Positions 45,996 through 57,726 of a stretch of DNA of 64,000 bases are shown in pieces. This stretch comes from Rugalucina vietnamica. Its lineage: Eukaryota > Mollusca > Bivalvia > Lucinida > Lucinidae. The notes under the pieces are model-generated. The model was not told where the DNA came from, did not search any database, and was given only the letters and a program-made list of their open reading frames with translations. The position numbers and the translations under genes are program-made. Where the stretch lies: positions 84,501 to 148,500 of the forward strand of contig OZ024869.1 in the NCBI GenBank assembly GCA_964017185.1, in the 5' to 3' direction. Within the stretch, counting starts at the first letter, position 1. Every line of letters begins with the position of its first letter.

Positions 45996-46146
45996 GGTGG
46001 CAACCTATTGGGAAAATAGCTGCTCATTCGGCTTACAATATGTGTTCATGGTATAAGTACCTGTTTGTTACTTTTTTTACCTACCTCGGTTTTTGGAGTG
46101 GGAATCTTTTTTTCTGATTGCGCCTTTTCCTGATCGTTGCCTACTC
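45996..46146 (+). mobile_element. Penelope-like retroelement, short 3' fragment
   Basis: GGTGGCAACCTATTGGGAAA to GATCGTTGCCTACT; last bases of the terminus lost. Confidence 0.8.
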
Positions 46147-46534
46147 ATATTTGTTTTGGTCCGTGACAGAAACATGTAATCAACTACAAGCTTTTATAAT
46201 GAATACTGCGCTGCGGAAAAGAGCCACCAGATAGCCTCGCGGTTTTAATATAATTCTAAAGCGTATTCTGTTTCGTCGAGGAACAGAAACGAGTAGTGTT
46301 CTTATTGCATAGAGGCTGCTTTTATACGAACATAATTTCAGCTTACTTTTCTGTGTCTGTATTATTATTTACACGCTTAAAACAATCTTTACTAAATAAT
46401 TAAGGGAATTATTACGACGAACACGAACGCACTTAAAAGAACTGCTCGTATAAGAAATTTACGAACTCAAAAGGTGACAGAGATCGAAGTTCGGATAAAA
46501 TACCAGGTTGTCTCAAAAGAATGACTTACAAATT

Positions 46535-46600
46535 CATTTGGAGCGTAGAGCTCGTGATCAAAAGGTCAGGGGTTCGAATCACACTAGTCTGGCAAAATTT
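46535..46600 (+). repeat. tRNA-like fragment, probable SINE remnant
   Basis: GAGCGTAGAGCTCGTGATCA with a good B box GGGTTCGAATC. The A-box half is incomplete, so not a tRNA gene. Confidence 0.35.
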
Positions 46601-46766
46601 GGAACTTTCTTTTATTTTCCATCAATTTAACGATAATTTACTTTAAAAAAATCTAGTGTTTTTGTTTAACGATTTTCTTGGAAAATATACTTGTTTTTTT
46701 TTCTCGGTAAATAATGAAATCCGTTGCTTACCATTTCACAACACGAACACAAATGCATAATTGAAA

Positions 46767-48900
46767 GGTACAAGTAGGCAAAGATCAGGAAAAGGCGCAA
46801 TCAGAAAAAGATTCCCACTCCAAAAACCGAGGTGGGAAAAAACCAAACTAACAATCAGGTACTTATACCATGAAACATATCGTAAGCCGAATGAGCAGCT
46901 ATTTTCCCAATAGGTGGCCACTCAGTTACCTTAACTTAACTAAAAATATGAAAACATACATAAGGCGCCAACAGCACAAAAAATTTTAAACACCAAGACA
47001 TAAAACAAAAAGAACCACTACAGAAGTATCGACTTGGAACGATCAGTAACACAAAGTTACTGGCGGGCCTAAACCGGTTTTACAGGTACCTAACCTCACC
47101 CTCAGCTTCTGCAGTGGTTCACAACATTTAGTTAGTTCTTCTGTCCTCGTGGTGAATCTCTAACTAGTCAATGAATCATCAAGAACAAACAAATAAATCA
47201 TGATAAACATCCTGATGAATCCAAAACCCAGGACTCACAGATTGAGTAAGCTGCCCGACGATGGAGATCCCTGGGCGCCGAATAACCTACTAACTCCGGA
47301 GCAAAAGAAAAACACCAGTTGGACCCCGGTGGGCCAAGCAACAGACAAGAAGCTCCGGCCCCAACCAACTAAAATGAATAGCTTTAAGTCGGGGCCATCA
47401 TAGAGTCTGACGCCCGACCCACCGGCGTGCAATTAAAGAAGGCAGCATAGTTATCAACCATGATTGGGTTAAAAACTAAGCATGCAGACTGTCGCATAAC
47501 ATTCAAGTTATAACCTATACGTCTGTAACGTGATATGATTTTTCCGAACTGAAGAGAAAAATCATTTATTCCTTTAAGTTTCTTTAATTTGTAAACCAAG
47601 TCACCATAAAATTCAGGTTCCGAAAGGCCCTCACTTAAAAGTGTCTTTAACCCAACATTATATTTGGAAATCAATTCATAGTGTCTACGATAAAATTTAG
47701 AAAAGGTTTTTCGAAGTTTATGATACCGATAGCCCTGTTGGAGAAGTTTTGCCGTTAAACATTTATTTCGAGCGTTGAAGTCTGTAACATGATTGCAGAC
47801 TCTAGCAAACCTAATAAGTTGCGAAATGTATACACCATAAGAAGCACGACGAGGAACGTCACCATCCAAAAAAGGAAAATTTACTATATCAAAATCAAAG
47901 TCATCGCGCTTATCATAAATTTTAGAAGAAACAAATCCATTTGCAACAGAAAGATGTAGATCTAAAAAGGGGGCTTCGGTATCTGAGATATTAGCTTTGT
48001 TCAACTGAAGTTCAGGTGGATAAATTTGATTGACCATACCTTCAAAATAAGGGTTGTCAATGTTCATAAGGTCATCGAGGTACCTAGATGTGGAATTAAA
48101 AGCCTCGATAACATCAGCTTGATTATCATGGTTAAGAGAATCCATGAAATCTCTTTCGTAGCAGTATAAAAATAAATCAGCTACGAGAGGTGCACAATTT
48201 GTACCCATCGGAATTCCAACAATTTGTCTGTATAACTTGGTCCCAAATCTAATATAAATATTATCAAGGAGATAGGATAAGGCGTCGCACACATTCTGAC
48301 ATGACCAAAGGGTATACCGACTTTGGTCAGATGAAGTGAAAAAAGCCTTTCTGTCATTACATGCCAAATAAAGTGAACCATAGTTTTTTAATGCCCTTTT
48401 GAAGGTCCACTCTATCAAATCCAGAAGTTTTTCTTTAATTAGATTATGTGGTAATGTTGTATACAGAGTAGAAAAATCATATGTGGACAAGCTTGTCGCA
48501 CGGAACCCTCTACACTTCAATTTACTGAGCACCTCACCAGAATTTTTTATTGACCAAAACCAATTTTTATTTGAAGTTTCATACACTGTCTCACAGTATT
48601 TTATAACATGAGATTTGATAGCAGTAAGACAAGAAGTTAATAATTTAGAAAGTTCAGTGGTAGTACAAGAGCTAGAATTTGCAATAAATCTAGCTTTGTA
48701 TGGTCTTTTGTGAAGCTTAGGTAACCAATACATCGTAGGAAGTTTGTCTTGGCCTTCATTGACACAAACAGAAAACTTAACAGGTAAATCGTTTAAGTGG
48801 GCATTGAACCTCTTTTGACATTTTTCAACATGTCTTATTTGCAAATGGATGACATGACCATTCTGTTCCCGTCGATACGTCAATTCTTGCCTTTCAAAAT
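46767..48900 (-). mobile_element. Penelope-like retroelement, longest copy
   Basis: From the shared terminus GGTACAAGTAGGCAAAGATC through an intact-looking 3' untranslated region (about 620 bp) into a 499-codon RT frame. It has no in-frame ATG before residue 51, so the copy is probably 5'-truncated. No end repeats were found. It is the best master for aligning the other fragments in this window. Confidence 0.9.
47384..48883 (-). CDS. Reverse transcriptase of Penelope-like element
   Basis: 499 residues in one open frame, first codon TTG; the frame stays open upstream to about 48,955. RT landmarks: YWLPKLHKRPYKARFI (52-67), motif A TYDFSTLYTTLP with Asp136, motif B GIPMGTNCAP (223-232), motif C RYLDDLMNID with Asp270/Asp271. 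After the palm comes a conserved block DTEAPFLDLHL (301-311), then FPFLDGDVPRRASYG and a basic helix-rich tail. Single-subunit RTs with LPKLHK and PMGT are typical of Penelope-like elements. No GIY-YIG endonuclease is seen after the RT; if present it must be N-terminal and outside this copy. All catalytic residues are present. A non-LTR RT of another clade is the alternative. Confidence 0.85.
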   Translation of the reverse strand: MTYRREQNGHVIHLQIRHVEKCQKRFNAHLNDLPVKFSVCVNEGQDKLPTMYWLPKLHKRPYKARFIANSSSCTTTELSKLLTSCLTAIKSHVIKYCETVYETSNKNWFWSIKNSGEVLSKLKCRGFRATSLSTYDFSTLYTTLPHNLIKEKLLDLIEWTFKRALKNYGSLYLACNDRKAFFTSSDQSRYTLWSCQNVCDALSYLLDNIYIRFGTKLYRQIVGIPMGTNCAPLVADLFLYCYERDFMDSLNHDNQADVIEAFNSTSRYLDDLMNIDNPYFEGMVNQIYPPELQLNKANISDTEAPFLDLHLSVANGFVSSKIYDKRDDFDFDIVNFPFLDGDVPRRASYGVYISQLIRFARVCNHVTDFNARNKCLTAKLLQQGYRYHKLRKTFSKFYRRHYELISKYNVGLKTLLSEGLSEPEFYGDLVYKLKKLKGINDFSLQFGKIISRYRRIGYNLNVMRQSACLVFNPIMVDNYAAFFNCTPVGRASDSMMAPT

Positions 48901-49340
48901 GGACATACAGGGAACCCTCGAACGACCACAGAAATAATTGTACACTACACTGTACATATTATGTTCTGACTGACAAAAGAAACGCTTCAAGTGTAAAGGT
49001 TCCAAAGCACATTATATATTTTACACATTTGAAACTAATTTAATTTTAATGACGAAATCATTTTAAATGATTAGATTGAATATGAAACTGATGCCACCTA
49101 AAATGGTACAAGTAGACAATGATTATTTGTTTATTAGTTTTCGTTTTGAGACGGCCCAGAATTTTAGCGTGATTTTTGAACCGAAATTCGATGTCCGTAT
49201 CCGAAACACCCAACATGAACATGTGAAATACTATGAACATGTGAAATACTTAAACGTGAAAACAAGTAGCCACGGCGGTAACGTGCCTACTGCTGTGACC
49301 TGTAGCCGTATGAACATTAAATAGATAGCAGCAGATACAT
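48901..49340. other. No gene recognised
   Basis: AT-rich. GAACATGTGAAATACT is duplicated in tandem near 49217-49250. Confidence 0.4.
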
Positions 49341-49531
<191 letters not shown>

Positions 49532-49630
49532 TAGTGACTGGGTCTGAGATTCGACATCGGTAAGAACAAATCCAAAGGCTATAAAAGAACAAATTCTACG
49601 ATCATCATATTCCTCCCTGTACTTCTTAAT

Positions 49631-50247
49631 CACCCTGTATACCGTTGATGCAACTAACTGAATATGTTACGGCACAGATTGATGCAACATTTCACGAGGG
49701 TAGGGAAAAACGGAGAACCGTAAGTTGACGATTATTTCATTTTTACAGGCATAAATATGAGGATGTCTGGGTCGTGAGTTGTAGGGAGAACAAAGTACGG
49801 ATGCTTTCAGTTTTTGCCATAAGAAGTTTGTTAGAAAACCTTACCTTGTGCTAGAAATTATACATTTTATTGGAGGAATATGCCACCAGAGACACGAAAA
49901 TTGATTACGTTTGCTAATTGCTCAAATCCTTCATCATCGTTTTTCGGTATATACCGGAATCATTCCTTGTTTCATACCACCAAACGTCTATGCTAACGGT
50001 GTCTCTGGTGGCATATTGCTCCAATAAAATGTATATTTTCTGTCACAAGGTAAGGATTTTTAACGAACTACTTATGGCAAAAAATGAAGGCATCCTTACT
50101 GTGGTTTCCCTAAAACTCACGACTCGACATCGTCACTTTAATTGAAATAATCGTCAACTTACCGTTTTACATTCCTCACTAACCTCGTGAAATGTTGCAT
50201 CAATATGTGCCATACTATATTCAGTTGCATCAACGGTATACAGGGTG
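49631..50247. mobile_element. 617-bp foldback element with 5-bp target duplication, family F4
   Basis: Ends CACCCTGTATACCGTTGATG and its complement, flanked by TTAAT at 49626-49630 and 50248-50252. The arms pair over about 250-290 bp (for example CCACCAGAGACAC with GTGTCTCTGGTGG), leaving a loop of about 70-110 bp. No coding capacity. CAC ends and a 5-bp duplication recall Transib-type elements, but that assignment is only suggestive. Confidence 0.85.
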
Positions 50248-50512
50248 TTAATCAACTTTACAGATCATATCGACAAACCGTACAAGGATACTTCAAGTGT
50301 TAAATCATTCATTACGACCAATTTTAACTGCTCTGACAAGATAGTTCTTGAAATTACTTGTTTGCCCAAAAACGAAAATGTACCAGTTACTTTAATAATT
50401 GGTTGAAAACTGGTGTCACTGTTTTCTGTTAAATAAATGTTGGCACGCTACATTTGAATCAGAATCAAAACAGACAGACAAAAACATAGTCCATTAACTG
50501 TCATTAATGTTA

Positions 50513-50665
50513 CAGGTCGCGGACCTCAACATGACAGTGTCGTCAGAAATTTACCGTTAGAAATATGAATGAAATAAATACATTTGACCAATAGGAACAG
50601 ACATATCATTCAGATTGCTAACGGTAAATTTCTGACGTCACTGTCATGTTGATGTCCGCGACCTG
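50513..50665. mobile_element. 153-bp MITE with TA target site, family F5
   Basis: TIRs CAGGTCGCGGAC and GTCCGCGACCTG flanked by TA on each side. Arms of about 48 bp pair (TCAGAAATTTACCGTTAG with CTAACGGTAAATTTCTGA). TA duplication fits a Tc1/mariner-type helper. Confidence 0.85.
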
Positions 50666-50799
50666 TAGCTCAGGAAAGTTTCATCGTTGAAGAATGGAAT
50701 ATGACCATTATATTCAAATAATCAGCTCAATGGAGCATTTTACAAATTATTTGTTGACATATGACATATCAAATTTTAAAAATTTCAAGTCTCATATTG

Positions 50800-51322
50800 G
50801 TACATGGAGCGGAGGGGTCTGTTCATGCTCGTTCTGTTCAAACTGTTAATTTTTGTTCATTGTTCTGTTTGTTAAATGTTTTTTAGAACCTCATTTTGTC
50901 ATAAATTTACAGCTCATATGATGTTTTACCGATTTATGGATTATTTAACTTAATTTGTCTTAGTCAATGCAATTTTGTAATAGCTAAAGAGAAACTTTAA
51001 CTACTATATATATGTATTTATCTATCTAGTTATTTATATAAAGATATAAAACAAATTACAAATGATGCAATAAAACATAGATAAGTCATTTTAATATACT
51101 TACTATGCTGCTTGCAACGATCACGAATTTTTAAGGTTTGTATTTTGATGTGCATTTTTCTCATGATTCAAATGTGCTTTCTATTTATACTTTATTACAT
51201 GTATTGTATGGATTGATATATATGTTAAGTCGGCTAATAGCTATACATAGCTAATGATTATTTGTTTAAATGTCCGACTATAAATAAAATTTGTATTCTG
51301 TATTCTGTATTCTGTATTCTGT
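50800..51322 (+). mobile_element. Probable 3' tail of a LINE-type retroelement
   Basis: AT-rich stretch ending AATAAAATTTGTATTCTG, then TATTCTG repeated about four times, a tail common in CR1/L2-like elements. No RT coding is seen and the 5' limit is a guess. Confidence 0.45.
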
Positions 51323-51339
51323 TCTAGTTCAACAGATCA

Positions 51340-51570
51340 CCATAACAGCAAATACAAAAAGTAAGAATAGAGGGACCAGGAATCGATGCAATTAAATTTA
51401 AAAGTCCCAACATAGACACCAGGTGGGAAAGAAAATGAAAAAAAATACAAAACATTTTCCGACAACACACACGAAGAGCAGAATGATTAGCTCTTTACCA
51501 ACAAAGAAGCCATCCGCCTAAGTTTCAACAGGAACGAAAAGCAACGAGCACGACAGAGAGGCAGGCACAA
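51340..51570 (-). mobile_element. Possible sister family of the Penelope-like 3' region
   Basis: Layout parallels the common family: an AAAAAGTA start, GGGACCAGGAATCGATGCAA, CACCAGGTGGGAAAGAAAA, GAAGAGCAGAATGATTAGCT, AAGCCATCCGCCTAAGTTTC. Similarity is weak base by base but block order agrees. The 55.45-kb counterpart is a segmental duplicate of the same insertion. Confidence 0.4.
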
Positions 51571-51594
51571 TAAACAGTAGTTTAATGAAGATAA

Positions 51595-51730
51595 ACAACT
51601 TTTCCTGGGACACCGACTATCGTTTTAAGTGGGGACAAGTATATTGAAGATGAACCACTTTTCCTGGGACACCGCTTATCGATTTTACTGGGGACAACGC
51701 CGAAAACTATTTTTCCTGGGGACATCACCC
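51595..51730. repeat. Degenerate tandem repeat, three units
   Basis: CTTTTCCTGGGACACCG and TGGGGACAA blocks recur at about 51600, 51658 and 51710. Confidence 0.7.
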
Positions 51731-53126
51731 TTGATTTCATAAAGAAAGAAAATTAAATAAAACCAAACAAAGTGTTCAACTGGCGAACACATGTAACAAA
51801 TTTTTTGATGTAATAAAGTTAAAATTCCAACCAAAGACACCAAAAATACAGCGATTATCATTATCATTAATAAAACCATTTTTACTAGGATAGCGAAATT
51901 ACCATTTCTATCAGTACAGCGAAAATGTATTAGTGATTATGAAAAACGGATTAGAATAAAATTAAACCAAGACCTCAACCGGCTAACACATGTATTACAA
52001 AATGTAGCTGCAAAATAAAGCCAAAACCTCAACCAAAGGTACTAGGCAGGAAGGAGACCATTTCCACTGGTTCATCATGATGTTAATTCACACAAAATAA
52101 ACAAGAACTCAACAAGAAAAGCAGCAACTCGACCATAATAAATCAAAAACACCCCGACGAGCACAACATACAGACAAACGGACAAAACACGCAAGATGAA
52201 TATAAATAACAACAGAGCCTCCAAACCTGTTCCGAATATTAGATTCATATGAAAAATGCTAAAAAGACTTGTTGGTTCGATGAGACCTCTCACTGCAAAG
52301 GAATTATTACAGACAACAAGATGAAGATAAAACGAGTATGTAGGAAGTAAATCATCTTTAAATATTCAACTGATATGAAATAAAATCCAGATACTAGACA
52401 GGAAAGAAAGTGGCGCGACTTGTTGTCACAATAAATGTAATTATATATGCTGTATGAGAACAAGATACAAATACAAGTTCTTTCCAGATAGTATCGCTGA
52501 AGTCAATCGGCAGATTCAGCAGTCCTGGAGAACACATGTAGATAATAACAGTAGAAGTAACGCATTTGGGCGGTCAGTAAAGGATTTACCGGATGGTTTC
52601 AATAGACTTTCGGGATCATACTCATCGCCATACGGTACTCTGTCATTCAAAGACAGGATAGCCTTAGTTTAAAAACAAATCTTAACTTGGGTTCTCCAAT
52701 ACTTATGGGGAAACTGATATGGGTTTTTACTTCTTTTAAAAAGAAACGTGTTTTACGGCTACTTTTCGCAGATGTTATTTTCAAGAGAAATATTTAAGTA
52801 ACAACCTAGCATAATAAAGCACGAACCGAGCAAATGAATTACCAATAGACATAATTTTGACAGTAAGTTATGAAAATTGATTGTAGTGCTGTCTTTTGTT
52901 ATTTAATAAATGTTAGATTAGTCTGGAATTGCAAGACACCGTGTCGAGACGACATTGTTGTTCGCAAACGATGAACTACAGCCAGACTCTATCAAACAAA
53001 GGAATAAAGCTCAGTCCCTTCAATCTCCAAATGCAATAACATCAGTCAAGAGGAAGCGCTGTAGGTTAATGATTCAGGAATGCATATATATTTGGCGTAT
53101 AATCAGGACTGTCCAACGACATGATT

Positions 53127-53128
<2 letters not shown>
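51731..53128. other. No gene recognised
   Basis: Open minus frame 52075-52293 is mostly hydrophobic but not identifiable. The stretch is part of the 50.3-56.3 kb duplication. Confidence 0.4.

Positions 53129-53173
<45 letters not shown>
53129..53173. repeat. (AC)n microsatellite
   Basis: About 22 AC units; AAGACACACT and CTGGAACTTTCTTTTC repeat just after. Confidence 0.97.
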
Positions 53174-53174
<1 letters not shown>

Positions 53175-53633
53175 GACACACTGGAACTTTCTTTTCAAAA
53201 AAGACACACTATGTCTGGAACTTTCTTTTCATTTATTTCTACCGGTTTCATCCATCTTGGAATTTTTAAGCTATGTTGTTTACGTTACGACGTCAGTTAT
53301 ACTATTTCCGGCGTCAACGAGCGAAAATTAATATCAAAGAAGCGTAACGTTTTTCTTTTGAGTATTTTATAATTGTTTATAGAAATATTTTATATCAGGA
53401 AACATTCATATAGATACGCATCAAGCATAACAGCTATATAGTGTACCTTGTTTCCACTGTATAGTAGTTTTACTTCATTAGTCAACTACTGAGTCAGAAG
53501 ATATTGATTTGTGTCGTAATCTGACCCGAAAGAAAATAAGTAATCTCATGTTCATCTGGCACTAAACAACAAAGAGATGTTAACGTAATATTAGCGGAAC
53601 CGGGTGGTACCGGGATTTGGCATTTTTTTTTAA

Positions 53634-53787
53634 ATATTATCTCCCTTGTATAAAAAGTTACACCGTAAACGTTAATGTATCATTTAAATCTGTTTAAAGA
53701 TAGTTTGGATTAATCTAAACAGATTTAAATGATACATTAACGTTGACGGTGTAACTTTTTATACTTTTTATACAAGGGAGATAATAT
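53634..53787. mobile_element. 154-bp hairpin MITE, family F6
   Basis: Arms ATATTATCTCCCTTGTATAA...ATTTAAATCTGTTTA (53634-53696) and the complement (53716-53787) pair almost fully. The right arm has a 9-bp duplication of CTTTTTATA. Lies 25 bp before a Penelope-like copy. Confidence 0.82.
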
Positions 53788-53811
53788 ATTTTTCATAAAT
53801 ATTTATTACTG

Positions 53812-54806
53812 TACCTGAACTACAGTTGAACAAAGCCAATACCTCAGATACCGAAGCCCCCTTTTTAGATTTACATCTTTCTGTTGCAAATGGATTTGTT
53901 TCTTCTAACATTCATGATAAGCGCGATGACTTTGATTTTGACATAGTAAAATTTCCGTTTTTGGATGGTGACGTTCCTCGTCGTGCTTCTTATGGTGCAT
54001 ACTTATTAGGTTTGCTAGAGTCTGCAATCATGTTACGGACTTCAACGCTCGAAATAAATGTTTAACGGCGAAACTTCTCCAACAAGGTTATCGGTATCAT
54101 AAACTTCGAAAAACATTTTCTAAATTTTATAGTAGACACTATGAATTGATTTCCAGATATAATGTTGGGTTAAAGACGCTTTTAAGTGAGGGCCTTTCGG
54201 AACCAGAATTTTATGGTGACTTGGTTTACAAATCATTACACGTTACATACGTATAGGTTATAAGTTGAATGTGATGCGACAGTCTGCATTCTTAGTTTTT
54301 AACCCAATCATGGTTGATAACTATGCTGCCTTCTTTAATTGCACGCCGGTGGGTCGGGCGTCAGACTCTATGATGGCCCCGACTTAAAGCTATTCATTTT
54401 AGTTGGTTGGGGCCGGAGCTTCTTGTCTCTTGCTTCGCCCACCGGGGTTTAACTGGTGTTTTTCTTTTGCTCTGGAGTTAGTAAGTTATCCGGCGCCCAG
54501 GAATCTCCATCGTCGGGCAGTTTACTGTATTTGTTGAGTCCTGTTTTTTTTTTATTCATCAGGATGTTTATCATGGTGTATCTGTTTGTTCTTAATGATT
54601 CATTGACTGGTTAGAGATTCACCACGAGGACCGAAGAACTAACTATATGTTTTGAACCACTGCAGAAGCTGAGGGCGAGGTTAGGTACCTGTAAAATTGA
54701 TTTAAGCCCGCCAATAATTTTATATTACTGATCGTTCCAAGGCGATACTTCTGTTCTTTCGTTTTATGTCTTGGTATTTAAATCTTTTTGTGCTGTTGCG
54801 ACCTTT
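53812..54806 (+). mobile_element. Penelope-like retroelement, long 3' copy
   Basis: Contains the RT C-terminal third, the stop region and most of the 3' untranslated region. An internal deletion joins GTGCTGTTG to ACCTTTTT, so the final 250 bp are mostly missing. Confidence 0.9.
53826..54065 (+). pseudogene. Penelope-like RT, C-terminal remnant
   Basis: DTEAPFLDLHLSVANGFVSS, DFDFDIVKFPFLDGDVPRRA match the 47-kb RT (residues 301-350), then the frame shifts near 54,005. Homology continues in another frame (KLRKTF region) to about 54,300. Confidence 0.88.
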
Positions 54807-55449
54807 TTCAGCCAGAAGTCTATAGTGTAACTTCTGAACATTCATGAGAAAAAGTGCCAAACTTCAAACTCCGGAACAATTCATAATAATTTGACGAGAT
54901 TGTCTACAATCTGTTCATTTCAGCAATGTATACTTCAGTTGTACAAAGTCAAAACCTATAATCTGATACATCCCAAGAACTATATTCCTTTGTGTATTCT
55001 GAGACTAATCATTTCTGTCCTACATCGAGAAACCTTACAAGAATAATTAGAGTCTTAAATCATTCATTACGACCAATTTCGAAGTTAAACTGCTCTGACA
55101 AGATTGTTTTATTGAAAGAATTACATGTTTGCCTCAAGCACAACTATGCCAATGAATTCCAGTTAGGACTGAACGCCTTTGTCGTAATTTTCTTTAAATG
55201 ATGAAAGCAGCAAACGAATCGGAAGAAAAGACAAAGTAGACAAACCAGTGCACCTATGCATTCTCGAATTTAAAAGTGCCAGTCTCTTAATCATCATTTA
55301 GTGAACGGCACCTTGGCTGTATCGGTGAATTTGTTTGTCCGTTTATCTTTCTGTTGAAGAGGTTTTATTATGGTCACTGTCTCTTGGTGATTTTCGTGTT
55401 GCCTAAGTGTAAGCTTACATTGCTGCAGCTTAATTCAGAATGTGCAAAA

Positions 55450-55690
55450 TTTGCACAAATAATCAGGTAATGAAAAAGTAGGAATAGAAGAACTAGGACT
55501 CGATGCAATAAAATTTAAAGCCCCAGCATAAGCACCAGGCGGCAAAGAAAAAAAAAACATAATAAAAAACATTTCCGACAATATACTTGAAGAGAAAGAT
55601 GACTTGCCCTTTTCTAACAAGGTGGCCATCCGGCTAGTCTCAACCAAAGCCAAACGTGACAAGCACAACAGAGATGCAGACAGAATTTAA
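55450..55690 (-). mobile_element. Possible sister family of the Penelope-like 3' region, second copy
   Basis: Parallels 51340-51570 (GACTCGATGCAATAAAATTT, GCACCAGGCGGCAAAGAAAA, CATTTCCGACAATATAC). Explained by the local duplication rather than a second insertion. Confidence 0.4.
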
Positions 55691-55770
55691 TTAAAAAGGC
55701 CACTTGAACGGCGATCATGCTAACTTGATTTGAGATTTTTGTTACATTTAAATAGATCAACGGAAAGATA

Positions 55771-55995
55771 ATTATTTTTGTGCTGTTGGCGCCTTATGTA
55801 TGTTTTCATATTTTTAGTTAAGTTAAGGTAACTGAGTGGCCACCTGTTGGGAAAATAGCTGCTCATTCGGCTTACGAAATGTTTCATGGTATAAGTACCT
55901 GATTGTTAGTTTGGTTTTTTCCCACCTCGGTTTTTGGAGTGGGAATCTTTTTCTGATTGCGCCTTTTCCTGATCTTTGCCTACTTGTACCTTTTG
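55771..55995 (+). mobile_element. Penelope-like retroelement, 5'-truncated 3' end
   Basis: TTTTTGTGCTGTTGGCGCCT to CTACTTGTACCTTTT, close to consensus, hence recent. Confidence 0.92.
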
Positions 55996-56340
55996 ACAAA
56001 TATGTCCCGAATATGGTATCATTTCCATATGATAAATGCTATCTGATTCAGCCTTTTGTTAGATTGAGACCTGAATGACGAAATCAATTACCATGGTAAC
56101 ATTCTTAATCTTTGATTTCTTTAAAGAAACGTCTAAAATTAAATCAGACACAATAAAGCATAAACAAAGCAAATGATTTATCGACAGTCATGATTTTGAC
56201 TGTAAGTTATGAAAATGGATTGCAGTACTGTCTTTTATTTTCAAATAAAAGTTATATTAGTCTGGAATTGTAAAACGCTATGTCGAGACGACATTTTCGT
56301 TCACAAACAATAAACCTCAGCCTGATTATTTCAAATAAGA

Positions 56341-56780
56341 AGATACAAGTAGGAAATAGCGCAATCAGAAAAAAATTCCCACTCCACAAACCTAAAATGA
56401 CACTAAGGTACTTATACCAAGAAAACATATCTGAAGCCGAGTGAGCAGCTATTCCCCAATAGGCAGCCACTCGGTTACCCGAACTGAGCTAAAATATAAA
56501 AAATACATAAAGCTCAAACAGCACAAAACACAAAACAATTAGAAACGCAACATAATAATCTCATTGGAACGATCAGTAATATAAAATTACTGGGGGGGGG
56601 GGGGGGCTTATAAACCGGATTTACAGACGCCTTATATCACCCTCATCTTCTGTAGTGGTTTCGGTCCTCGTGGTAAATCTCTAAGTAGTCAATGAATCAT
56701 CGAGAACAAACGAATAAATAATGATGACCACCCTAATGAATCAAAAACGAGGACTCCAAAAATCAGTTCAGCCTCCAAAA
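56341..56780 (-). mobile_element. Penelope-like retroelement, older 3' copy
   Basis: AGATACAAGTAGGAAATAGC to GAATCAAAAACGAGGACTCC. T/A-type hairpin intact (CAGTAAT...ATTACTG), followed by a G16 run at the CCCGC position. Confidence 0.85.
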
Positions 56781-57726
56781 GCAACAAAACAGGCTATAAG
56801 CAAAGTCCCATAGATTTCCAAAAAAGGACCATTTCGGGCATCAAACAAAACATACACATATTTTATTACATTTGAAACATCATTAACACAAAAACACACT
56901 TGTAACATACATGTGTGCATCATGATGGGTGAAAATGATACGACAGTCGATGTTTTATAATGACTTGTAACGTTGCGGCCTCAGTATAAGCACACATTAA
57001 TACCGTATTTTATTTCTTATTTCTTTTTTAAAACAATTATGTAAATACATATCAAGCGCAAATAAAACGAATATTTACCTTAAAACTAAACATAGGATTC
57101 ATGTGGATCTAAATAACTTCTTGTTGATGGCTGATTTATGTTATCACTGCCTGATAAAACATTTTACTTTGCACATGATTCATGATGTTTACATAGTACA
57201 TATATCTTGTGCTTTGGTACATTAAGGAATTACCCCGAAATCAAATAAAATGCCAATGGAATCGGTACACATAGCAAAAGGTTTTAAATTATTAAAGTTC
57301 AAAACTTGCATCAATTAAAGGTTATGTCAATTGCATATACTACGTACATGTGTATACGCGGTTCGGGCTGCAACACATTTATTGCCCTTGGGTTTGGCAA
57401 AGAATGTTGTATCCTCTTATTACAAATTCTCACACATTTAGACATAATAAGACTACTTTACGATTTATCACTAAATTCCAAGAACTCTGACAAGTTCTGT
57501 TGATTGAAGTTTTATGCAGCTGATTTGAAAATCAATTTACAATCTCAGCACTTTGTAGCAGTGTTGTTATGTAGCAGAGTCTTTAGAGTTTGTAGGCTCA
57601 TCAGGTGAGTTTAAATTGAAAGACACTTTTGGATTCCGTTGTTGTCGTCTATTTAACATTCTTTATGTCGTTTCTATGGAGAATTACAGGAGGGGAAGCG
57701 CTCCGAAGGCGACCATAAAACTCTTC
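56781..57726. other. No gene recognised
   Basis: AT-rich. The end (57,480-57,620) is the first unit of the 57.5-60.9 kb duplication. Confidence 0.4.

Larger units (their letters stand above)
50270..56330. repeat. Local duplication: 50.27-53.0 kb copied at 55.0-56.33 kb
   Basis: Three anchor pairs in the same order: CTTAAATCATTCATTACGAC near 50300 and 55060; AGTAGGAATAGAnGnACnAG...CAATNAAATTTAAA near 51365 and 55475; TTAGTCTGGAATTG...GTCGAGACGACATT near 52917 and 56257. The first copy gained the MITE at 50513 and a LINE-like tail. Confidence 0.72.
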
